DNA from: Ailanthus altissimus
Taxonomy: Eukaryota > Streptophyta > Magnoliopsida > Sapindales > Simaroubaceae
DNA: 64,000 bases
Assembly: GCA_946807835.1 (NCBI GenBank)
Contig: OX327691.1
Coordinates: 2,058,188-2,122,187 of the forward strand
Reading direction: 5' to 3'
Part shown: piece by piece, positions 47,031-56,869 of the stretch
Layout: each line of letters begins with the position of its first letter
How positions within the stretch are numbered: the first letter of the stretch is position 1
Position numbers and translations under genes: made by a program
The notes under the pieces: generated by a model
Seen by the model: the letters and a program-made list of their open reading frames with translations, nothing else
The model's database searches: none
Told to the model about the DNA's origin: nothing

Positions 47031-47650
47031 TCACCATTTAATGATTGCTTGACACATCATTTAAAATGAAAAAATTTAGGATATTATTATTTAAGTGTAT
47101 TATGATGCAATGGAATAATGCTACACTTCTCAAATAGTATCTCAATTTTTAAATAATTTTTATTTATTATACCTAAATTTTTTATAAAAACTTAATAATT
47201 AACTTGATTTACATTCAAATATGTAATTCTCATTTACAACGGTTCTAGTTAGTTAATAATACAAAAAGAAATATAATTTAATACATAAATATATAACCAA
47301 CAATATTCATCATTACATTTTTATTAATTTAAATTATAAAATATTTGGGAAGTGTTATATTAAAATTGAATTAATATTAAATATTATACTATTATACTTA
47401 AATAAATATTTGTTAATTGAGTAATATTAATATTTAACTGGCTTTTGTTTAAGGTATTGAATAATTCTACACTTCTCAAATGGTATCTCAATTTTTTTTA
47501 ATTTTAAATGATGTGTCAAACAATCATTAGGCAATGGAATGGTGCAACTTCTAAAATTTATCTATTATACTATTTCATCACCTAATGATTAATTGATACA
47601 TCATTTAGGATACAATTCAAAAAGTATAATGTTACTATTAAGATATTAGC
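47031..47650. repeat. MITE-like inverted-repeat unit
   Basis: The 28-bp arms at 47040-47067 and 47501-47528 are reverse complements with one mismatch (core tgacacatcatttaaaat). In addition ctacacttctcaaat...tatctcaattttt occurs as a direct repeat at about 47117-47150 and 47464-47496. A further relative (gtgtcaaacaatcagtgggtgataaaatag) lies at 61643-61672. No ORF inside. This looks like non-autonomous DNA-transposon or fold-back debris. Confidence 0.6.
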
Positions 47651-49539
47651 TTAACCTAGTCCAATTGACCAGAAAATACTACTACCTAATTACAAAAAAT
47701 AAAGAGTGATCACAATCTTATAGAGAGCCTGTAATTTCAAAGGCAAAAGCATGCCCTAAATCAGCTTTTGATCATGATGGAATAATTCACTTATGTAAGA
47801 GCTATAAATCACTTTAATGGATAATTTATTAAACATATTTTGTATAAAAGCCCATCATGGACATCATTATAATTTTTTCACTCATATGCTTTTTCATTAT
47901 TGTAAAAGGGGTTCATTAGATTCAAACGAAGATACACAATTCTTTTATCAAGAAATCTCTTTCTAATAATCTAAATTTTTTATAATTTTTTTTTATAAAA
48001 TATTAATTTACCTTAGAGATTATTGAATCAATAAAAATTTATAATCTTCCATTTGGCATAATCCGTAAGAATCACACAACAAATTAAGTGCACGATCCTA
48101 ATTTCAAGACACAAAATTAGTATGACTTTTCCCAAATCACGGATTTCTTAGATAATTTTAATTGTGTTTCTCTCTCATATAAGCTAATGAAACATGAAAA
48201 TTGCTGAATAGATTTTTAACTTACTAAGCATTTCGGTTTTCAAGAACATTAACAACAAGCATTTCACGCTTTTTATGATATTATTTTATTAATTACCATT
48301 CACTTTTTTGATTGAATCTTTGAGAAAGTATGATATTTTCATTTTGGAAAATGTGATGCTAAAGACAAACCAAATTTGATTGGTGATTTATCTACTCCTA
48401 TTTTGATTACCAAGGTTGTCTTTGGAGAAGCGTTGATTTGTTGATTAGTTTACAATTTCAATGTTGCTTTACTATTTCCGTAGATTGATCTAGTAAACAA
48501 AAAGAAAGAATTGCGTAGTTTTAGATGAATTATTTTTATAATTTCAATTTAAATATTATTATAAATACACTTAAAATTTCATTTAATATTAATAAAATTG
48601 ATTAGCTTAAAAAATAGATAATAAATAACATTTAACTGTTAAAAAATATTTTATAAAATTACGTAAAATAACTAAATTATTCTTCAAAATATATTTTATC
48701 CCTATAGAGTACTATTTTAAAATAATAATTTTTTAATAATAAATTAATAATATTTTTAAAAAATTTTAATTAATAAAAATATAATAGCCAGTTTTAACGG
48801 CTATTCGACCGCTGGTTAGTAGCCATTTTGTTAGTGACCATCACATGCTATGATCTTCTCATCATTTCTCTTCTCATGTATAACTTCCAATAGTAGCTCT
48901 TATGGTATGTATATTTTGTTCAACAATCACCATATTCAAACTATAGTTCTTGCAAACGACTTGATTCTTCATTCACCTCAACAAGTATACATTCTGGACC
49001 ATTTTCATACAACTACACAATTGGCCTCTGTAACATAACAAAATAAAAACATGTTATAAATAACAATTATACTATATATTTTGCAATGACGAAGCAAAAA
49101 CTTAAGACATAACAAAACTCTAAATCTAATTCTCAGTATAAGTGCAAGATACGGCACCTCTATTTGTTCTTCAGCTCTGTGTCCTGTCAGAAGAAGTTGA
49201 AGAGCCTTTATACAGATGCACACATGAAAAGTAAAATATCGTCCCAAAAAAACAAATGAACGGCAAACCAAGTCCTGGAGAAGGATCTTCTTTGGTGGAT
49301 ACCTCTTGTTCCTGTTTAGTCCCGCCAATTAATTCTGTCAATCCACTTTCTCAAATCTCCTATTACACTAGTCTTAAAAGAAATAATTGAAAATGCCTAT
49401 TTTCATGCTTAAACCCTGTATTTATTTTGTTGAAAAAGCAGTAGTTTAAGCCATTGATCCAATCGTTGATCCTGCACCAGTCAAATAAGCATCAGTGGAC
49501 AAAGGTATCAGATATAGAGCCATAAGCAGACCCCTTCAG
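47651..49539. other. Intergenic sequence left of N2
   Basis: AT-rich with no recognisable gene. A near-palindromic phrase agccagttttaacggct is at 48786-48802. The minus-strand frame 49005-49328 (107 codons) has no domain I recognise. It may be an exon of the same minus-strand relic seen at 53270-53640 on the other side of N2, but no splice link can be proved. Confidence 0.35.
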
Positions 49540-50064
49540 TGTCATGCCCCAAGTGTTTTCAAGTATTTTTTCGAATACTTGATACGCGACAAAGCCTCCT
49601 AGAAGTTATATGGGCTGCTGGAATAGATCACGGACCAGAGTTTCTAGAAGACCCACTGATATGAGTGAAGAACTAGGCCAAGCCCATGACTTATTAGAGT
49701 AGTTCACCTTAATTAGAACTCTAATTAAGGTAGAATGGCATCTAAGAATATTTTAGAGCATACTTATCCATCTATAAGAGATAGAATGGCATCTAAGAAT
49801 ATTCTAAGGAATATTATCCCATCTTGTATATACACCGTTAGATTAATTAGATCTCAGCCATTGATTGTATAAGGCTGCTACCATAAAAGAGGGAGACCCT
49901 CACTTGTATTTTTCATCTTATAGCTTTGTATTCTCTTCAGCAATATAGGAGAGCATTCGTGCAAACACTTGGTGTGCCTTTCTTTCTTCTCTTTGTGTGG
50001 TTTTTCTTGGCTGCTTAGCACACAACGCATCTAAGACCGCACGGTTCGAAAATAGTCCGTGACA
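49540..50064 (+). repeat. N2 5' LTR
   Basis: Starts TGTCATGCCCC, ends CCGTGACA. It contains a perfect 11-bp hairpin accttaattag-aact-ctaattaaggt (49706-49731), a 24-bp direct repeat (49731-49754 and 49782-49805) and a TATA-like cataaaagagg near 49884. The U3 region has little similarity to N1 beyond the tip dyad and the gagagcattc...caaacacttggtgtgc part. Confidence 0.9.
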
Positions 50065-50066
50065 GT

Positions 50067-50078
50067 TGGTATCAGAGC
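50067..50078 (+). promoter_or_regulatory. N2 primer-binding site (tRNA-Met)
   Basis: tggtatcagagc is an exact complement to the initiator tRNA-Met 3' end, two bases after the LTR. Confidence 0.9.
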
Positions 50079-50093
50079 AGGTTCAGTTCGGAG

Positions 50094-51143
50094 ATGGAGA
50101 AAGACGGCGTACCATCAGATTTGACTGAAGAGAGGGGTCGGAATCCCAAAACTAAGAAGCACGGCGTGGCCTATCGCGAGAAGTCAGCGGATCCAGGTTA
50201 GGATGTGGGGAGTATGGTGAGAGCACTCAGCGGCACTGTCGGGAAGGCAGCAGATCGCCTTGGAGAGCTGGAGCAGCAAATAGAGAAGATCGAGGGGGGC
50301 CTCGACACTCAAGGAGACGAACTGCGTTCCCTCATCAACACATCCATCGAGAGTTACGCTAATTGGCAGCGTGACTGGATCAAGGCTTTTCAGGAGAAAG
50401 TATATGCCAACTTTGACAAAGTTCAAGCCCAAGTGGAGGAGCTGCGTAGAGGGTTTAACTCTGTCAAAGAGGACGTAGTGCTGTGCAAGCGAGCAATGGC
50501 GAATAGGTCTGTTGCTGCTCAAGGGGCGCCAAGAGTGGAGGCTCCTAAACCGAAGGAGTTCAGCGGTAAGCGGAGCGCCAAGGAGCTGGATAACTACTTT
50601 TGGCAGATGGAAAGATACTTCGACGCCATGGGCATATGGGATGAAGACAAGGTAAATACCGCGACCTTATATCTTTCCGACCATGCAATTCTATGGTGGC
50701 GCAGGAAAAGCGAGGAGATACGCAAGGGTACCTGCACAATCAACACCTGGGCAGAATTGTAGCGGGAGCTGAAGCGCCAGTTCTATCTAGAGAATGTGGC
50801 GCACGATGCTCGAAAGCGGTTGAAGGAATTGAAGCAAACCAAGTCCATCAGCGAGTACGTAGAGGAGTACTCCCTATTAATGCTCCAGATTCCCAACATG
50901 AGCGAGGAGGACTTGTTGTTTAATTTCCTGGACGGGTTGCAGACATGGGCATCCAATGAACTGAAGCGGCGCAGGGTGACCAGAATATCCGACGTCCTAA
51001 CATTGACAGAAACGCTCATGGATTACCACAAGGGTGATTCGGAAAATTCCAAGCATTCAAGACCCAATCACAGCAAAGGTAGGGACGCCAAGGAATTTCA
51101 ACCTCCGGAGGACGAGGAGGAGAGAAGTAAGCCGCCCAAATGA
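50094..51143 (+). pseudogene. gag: N2 gag
   Basis: ATG at 50094 starts MEKDGVPSDLTEERGRNPK. A TAG near 50199 breaks it, then 50205-50762 is open and matches N1 gag residue by residue (PKPKEFSGKRSAKELDNYFW, LYLSDHAILWWRRKSEE). A TAG at 50760-50762 replaces the Gln found in N1. 50796-51143 continues to PPK-TGA (51141-51143), the same place as in N1. Capsid-like and coiled-coil parts are recognisable throughout. Two nonsense changes make it a pseudogene. Confidence 0.85.
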
Positions 51144-51185
51144 GAAAAGCAAAAGCGCAACGGCCATAGAGGGAATGGACCGAAG

Positions 51186-51692
51186 ACAAGCTGCTTCATT
51201 TGCGATGGGGATCACTGGGTCAAGGACTGCCCCAAGAAGAAGGCTATCAATGCAATGGTTACGGCACATGAGGCTTGCGAACAGGGTTAAATGGGGTGTT
51301 TGCAGCTGCTCAACACAATAAAAGCTAAGCGGCGTACCAGCACGCCAACGAGAAAGGCGCTTATGTATGTTGAAGCCTACATCAACTGCATAAAGACTCA
51401 AGTGTTAGTAGATATGGGTGCGACACACAACTTCATTAAGCGTGCAGAGGCAAGGCGCTTGGGACTTTATGTAGAGAAAGAGGAGGGGTTCCTCAAATCA
51501 GTAAACGCTGCGGACAAGCCACTGGACGGGGTTGTTCGAGGGGTCGATATTCACCTGGGCAAATGGCGCGGCGAGGTAAATTTCTTTATAGCACCTCTTG
51601 ATGATTTCGATGTGGTATTAGGTATGGAGTTCTTGAAGCAGTACGACATAGTGCCGCTTCCTCGACACGACTACGTGTGCATCATTCAATGA
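51186..51692 (+). pseudogene. N2 zinc knuckle and protease
   Basis: The zinc knuckle CFICDGDHWVKDC is intact here at about 51192-51230, a CX2CX3HX4C form one residue shorter than the common CX2CX4HX4C. After a short gap 51291-51692 is open and carries VDMGATHNFI: the active-site Thr of N1 is Met (ACG to ATG). Then comes DDFDVVLGMEFL. It ends at a TGA (51690-51692) where N1 reads through. Confidence 0.8.
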
Positions 51693-51701
51693 GGGTCTTA
51701 C

Positions 51702-52541
51702 ATGATACCGATGGTAGACAAGCCCAAGGGTGGGCAATCTCAGCCGAAAGCCAACACTAAAATCCTTTCCGCCATTCAACTTATGGGAGTTTCTGGGCGC
51801 AAAGGAGAAGTACATCCAGCCACAGTGAGAGGGATGGATGATAAAGCGACAAGGGGCGAGGCCAAACTACTAACGAGGGTTGCAGAAGTGCTCGAGGAGC
51901 ACAATGGGGTCGTGCCAACTGACATACCACAAGTTCAACCACATCAAGGTGATACCGAGCATGGGAAAAAGTTGGAGCTGGAGATTACGCTTCCAACTAT
52001 AGTGCAGACGCCTCCATTGGAGATGGGAGAGTTGCAGGGGCAGCTTGAGGAGTTGTTGGATGCAGGTGTCATCCAAAAGTCCAAGGCGTCACATGATGTG
52101 CAGCGCAAGGAGTGGGTCAAAGACAAGCAGCGGCCTGTCAAGCCTAGTGCGGGGAACTTGGTGATGGAGATGATACTTTCACCACAACGCAAGTCAGCAC
52201 GCCCACTTCACAAGGACCTTGATCGCAGGGACGAGGGGCCATTTTTTGTTGCCAATAGGGTTGTCAACGTCTCGCATAAGGTGGGGAAACCTTCGAGACA
52301 GCAGCTGCATCCGTTGCCTTCCGAGAGCTATTTGAAGCTATACCAAGGGGGTATGGAAGACATGGAGCAGAAACAGGGACCTTTAGGGATTTCTATATGG
52401 GACAACAACGGGGTGAAACTCAGTCAAAGCGGATGGGCAGTACAGAGAAGAAATCCACCTCCATGGCATGAGTACGTTGTCAAGTGGAAAAGGGTACCCG
52501 ATATTGGTGCACGCCGAAAATTCGAGAGCGCACAGCAGTAG
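51702..52541 (+). pseudogene. N2 RT stub, integrase tail and chromodomain
   Basis: One open frame of 279 codons joins the spacer after protease, LELEITLPTI...LEELLDAGVIQKSKASHDV (RT start), QRKEWVKDKQRPVKPSAGN (integrase C-terminal approach), HKDLDRRDEGPFFVANRVVN (GPY/F-type module) and YVVKWKRVP (chromodomain-like, W-K retained). The fusion is in frame and the whole stretch is open, although no RT or integrase catalytic residue is present. This openness in a copy with 8% LTR divergence is notable. It might encode a chromatin-tethering tail, but that is inference. Confidence 0.75.
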
Positions 52542-52600
52542 ATTGAAGAACGAGGTGTGCAATTTCCAGTGAAGACGCGACGAGGGCGTCGTGTGAATTT

Positions 52601-52612
52601 GGTAGGGGAGAA
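52601..52612 (+). promoter_or_regulatory. N2 polypurine tract
   Basis: ggtaggggagaa directly before the 3' LTR. Confidence 0.85.
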
Positions 52613-53137
52613 TGTCACGCCCCAAGTGTTCTCAAGCATTCCCTCGAACACTTGGTGCGCGACAAAGCCTCCTAGAGGTTATATGGGCTGCTGAAATGGA
52701 TCACGGGCCGGAGCTTCTAGAAGACCCGCTGACATGGGTGAAGAACCGAGCCAAGCCCATGACTTATTAGAATAGTTCACCTTAATTAGAACTCTAATTA
52801 AGGTAGAATGGCATCTAAGAATATTTTAGAGCATACTTATCCATCTATAAGAGATAGAATGGCATCTAAGAATATTCTAAGGAATATTATCCCATCTTGT
52901 ATATACACCGTTAGATCAATTAGATCTCAACCATTGATTATATAGGACTGCTACTATAAAAGGGGGAGACCCTCACTTGTATTTTTTATCTCATAGCTTT
53001 GTATTCTCTTCAGCAATATAAGAGAGCATTCGTGCAAACACTTAGTGTGCTTTTCTTTCTTCTCTTTGTGTGATTTTTTTTGACTGCTTAGTACACAACA
53101 CGTTTAAAGTCGCACAGTTCAAAAACAATCCATGACA
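52613..53137 (+). repeat. N2 3' LTR
   Basis: Starts TGTCACGCCCC, ends CCATGACA. The tip dyad ccaagtgttc...gaacacttgg (52622-52655) is perfect here. The hairpin accttaattag-aact-ctaattaaggt is conserved at 52779-52804. The first half keeps C/G where the 5' LTR has decayed; in the second half it is the other way round. Confidence 0.9.
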
Positions 53138-53640
53138 CTAGACTCATGAAAGAAAGGGTTCCTGCTGCTAGGGCCTCACCCGCATAAGACTCATAAGAGG
53201 GTCTACATCATTATTCATTCTTGTCTTCCAATTTAATTAAGGAAAAAACGGTAGCTTACATCTCACTATTCTTCAGTGAAAAGAACTTGTTATTTCTTTC
53301 TTCAGCTGCCTGTTTTTCAGCTTGACGCGACTTCTCAAACACTCTTAACTTTCTTATTCCTCACTTTGTTTCGTTCATTAATCACATCAACTTCATGCCC
53401 TTTTACTTGAAATTCTTCCTCTACTCTACCTTGATTAACAGCAACCATGTACTGGCCAATATTTTTACACGCAATTTCCCCAGTTGGACAAAGCTTCCTC
53501 AAATGATGACTCAAAAAAGTCGCATGACCCCATGGAAAGCCCTCGTAAGTTTTTTTTAATAAATCCTGAGATTGACTCCTCACTTGACCCCTTTTCCTCT
53601 TTCATCTCCATAATTGCCATCTGAATCATCTACTACACCC
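53138..53640 (-). pseudogene. Unidentified minus-strand gene relic
   Basis: On the minus strand 53583-53335 is open (SQDLLKKTYEGFPWGHATFL, then NIGQYMVAVNQGRVEEEFQV, NERNKVRNKKVKSV). After a frame change it continues as FEKSRQAEKQAAEERNNKFF to a stop near 53263. The composition, with a Glu/Lys-rich helical tail, looks like a real protein rather than a chance frame. I do not recognise the family. The frameshift suggests a relic, or an exon border was missed. N2 lies just downstream and may interrupt the same gene. Confidence 0.4.
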
Positions 53641-54309
53641 ACCAAATCATGTGGCAGATGAAAACATATAACAACCAAAAAGTGCACATTTGTTTCTTTT
53701 TCTTTTTTGTTTATTATTCATTATTTTTTCACTGCTCGGTTCCAAAGTCAAGCCAAATTTTGGTTTTGGAAGCAATACTTTCACAGTGTAAACTAAACTT
53801 TTGTCAAGCATTTATGAAGTGCATTTCATTTCTAGCTAATATAAGCCAAAATGAAAAGAAACATTGCTTTAACATTTCAAAGATATAAAAATATTATAGC
53901 CTATTCTAATTCTAAAAAGGAAAAGGAAAAATCCACTATCTAGAACAATCAAACTACATTGTAGCACTTCAGAATTCACTCGTTTTCCAACATCTCTATA
54001 AGAAAAAGCACATTTTTAATCAAAAACTCAAAACAGAAAAAATACAAATGAAACGCTTACCAAGGTATACAGAGGGTGACTAGGAGTCCAAAAGCTGGGA
54101 AAATTTCCATGAAGTTGCTTTTAAATGTGGAACTTTAGGTTCTGGCCAATGCATCTGGATCGATCTGAAACTATAAGATTTCTAAAACTGGAGTCTTTGA
54201 GCATCCCTATTATGCATTCGTGTCTCGGCTCATCAAAAGCTGGGTTTTTGGCTGTTGGTAACCGCCTTTGTGTGGTTTTTTTTTTTTTTTAATTTTTTAA
54301 TTTTTTTTA

Positions 54310-54400
54310 AAATTGAGTGTTTGGATATAATGATATCTTTGTTTGGATAAGAGATAAATATGTTTGGATACAAAGATAAGAGTGTTTAGATACATGATAA
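54310..54400. repeat. gtttggata minisatellite
   Basis: gtttggata or gtttagata occurs about five times within 90 bp with variable spacers. Confidence 0.6.
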
Positions 54401-55390
54401 AGATTATTTTAATAAAACAATATTAAAATAATGATATTATCTTCTGACAGTTAATTTTAATAAAAGATTTTTTAAAAATTAAGCATTATTGTATATTTTT
54501 CAAACTACTAAATTTTACTAATATTAGGCGATACCTCAGGAGTATTTATAATAATATCTTTTTCATTTATTATTCATTTCTTTATTTAATTTGATTTCAT
54601 TTTGATATTATCACTTTTTCTTTCAATCACAAGGCCATGATGTAGATCGAATGGATAGTATTGATTTTTTCTTGAAGAGCTTTAATTATAGCTATGATTT
54701 GATCAAGATCAAAAGGATGGAACTAATCATTAAGTTGTGATTATGATCTGGATCATTTGATTAAAATTTGACCAATTTATAAACCATATGATCATCAACT
54801 ATTGATCAAATAATTCATGATCAACCATAAACAATTTTATTTTATTTTTTATATCCGCATGATCATAATTAAATAGCCTATGATCACGCCTTGTTAATCA
54901 TATTGGCTTATGAGTATTTACGAGATAGTTTAAGTTGATTTTACATAAACCACACAATTTTCATCATATGATTAAAAATCTTGATATATTGAAATGGATG
55001 ATCATGTGGTCAAATTTGATCATAATGAGATCACACAATCATGGATGCATTAGTCTTTAATCTTTTATTTTACTTCAAGTATCATGATATTGTATGTTTT
55101 GTTTTGAATCAAATCATGATATTGTATGTTGATCACAAGGCCATGATAAGAAGCTTTGATCATCAAATCACATCTTTTAATTTTAGTTGATTCATTATTT
55201 TAATTAAAATATTTCAATGGTTATTGATTTATTTGAAAAATATAAAATATTAATGTAACATATCGCTTTAATTCCTATTTATGCAAAAGATGAAAATAAG
55301 TGAAGTACATAAAAGTCATTTAAAGTTAATTAATGCACTCCTTTTTAAATAATTATTTTATTTAAAACATAGAAGGGAGAGAAAGACATG

Positions 55391-55550
55391 ATATGATGTA
55401 ATCCCTTTTATTATTATTATTATTTTTTTTTAAAGTATCGGGCCTATATGCCTAAAAAATCAAAGAGTGATATCATGTAATCTCATTTATTATTATTTTA
55501 TTATTTTAAAGAAAAAAAAAAGTGTGGGGCTTATATGCCTAAAAGAGTGA
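55391..55550. repeat. Imperfect 80-bp tandem duplication
   Basis: Two units run from gatatgatgtaatccc / gatatcatgtaatctc through a tattattatt tract to ggcctatatgcctaaa / ggcttatatgcctaaa and end agagt(g). Confidence 0.75.
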
Positions 55551-56869
55551 AATCATTTTAAATTATGCATATCTCCTTATTGTTTAAAAATTTTAAATTG
55601 ATTATTTTATTATTTCTTTAACATTTCAACTATTAATATTTGCAATAACTTATCAATATTTTTTATTGATATATGTGCCACCTTATCAATTAAAAATAAA
55701 AAAATAAAAATGATTATAAGACAAATTATTTGGCCAAAATTGCTAAGTTATTATTTTATTATTATCTCATTCATCATTTATTTCATTGCACATATTTTAT
55801 AACTTTTAGTGTATTAAGTTAATTTTTATAGGCAATAATATTAAAATGTCAATGCTTTAATTATTTAATTATTGTTATTTTTATTGTTCATTCTATTTGT
55901 CATCACTATATTACTCCAAAATTGGCAAAAATATCAATACTTTAATTTTTTTTCATTTATTATATTGATCATTACTTTATTTAAACATTATCATTTATCA
56001 TTGACTATCATCAACAATCATGCATTATGATTATCAATTGGTGAATAAAAATTCACCTATCATTTAATTATTTCATCATTGTTCTCATAATTAAAGATTT
56101 TTATTCATAAATTACTTGCAATTATTTCTTTGATCAAAATGTCAACATTATGGCTATATTTGATCATGATGAATCATTACATATATCAAGTCATATAATC
56201 AATATTTATCTCATTTCATAAATAAATATTTGACATATTTCATTAAGATTACGAGCATGAACTATTAATTTCATGGCTCGATTTTGTCATTATTATCCAA
56301 CCAACATGTGGTCATCATCCATTAATCACGACGTTATCATAGTAAATTTATCACATTATTTCCAATACTTATAATTATTCCATAGCAAGAAATCATGATT
56401 ATTTACGAGTACGTTCATATTTAATTATGTTTATACAAAGTTATCATTTCTCCATATCTCAACTTATTTAATGGTTTTATTATTCTATAATAAATTAATC
56501 ATATATTGTGTTGAGATTAAGTTTTTATAGCATATAACTTTCACCAAGCTTGAAGACATCAACCTGCGGTGCACAGTAACCCATGTTGCATAACAATCTA
56601 TGACAAAGCTTTGTAAAAATCCAAACGACTCACGAATTTGCTTATGAAATTAATCTTTTATTTCAAGTTCTTTCATATTCTACACACTTTACATATTAAA
56701 TGAATTCATCACACACAAACAATAAGCAAATCATTAACTAATGCGAGTACTTACTTTTACAATCCATCTAAATAATTGAATGTTATTTATAGCAAAACAC
56801 AAACTTCAAAAAACTAACACGAGTAATATTATATTTGTCAAGAAATTAGCATTCGGGTTATTTTCCACT

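Larger units (their letters stand above)
49540..53137 (+). mobile_element. N2: older member of the N1 family
   Basis: LTRs 49540-50064 and 52613-53137 (525 bp each) flank the same module order as N1: primer site, gag, zinc knuckle, protease, RT stub joined to integrase C-terminus, chromodomain-like tail, polypurine tract. Gag carries several stops and the protease active site is mutated, so this copy is dead. LTRs differ at roughly 8% of sites, nearly all transitions, so it is older than N1. Flanking 5-mers (ttcag and ctaga) do not match, so no TSD is visible. Confidence 0.9.
53641..56869. other. Very AT-rich intergenic stretch
   Basis: No gene. A purine-poor stretch with minus-strand donor-like ttaccaaggt near 54058-54067 may hold a leader exon of the relic at 53138-53640. 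From 54290 onward there are gtttggata repeats, then a long zone rich in gatcat/atgatc words (54640-56350) and a duplicated 80-bp unit (55391-55550). Two short duplications (atcatgatattgtatgtt at 55081 and 55111; tcacaaggccatgat at 54628 and 55137) are present. Likely decayed DNA-transposon or satellite-like sequence. Confidence 0.45.
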
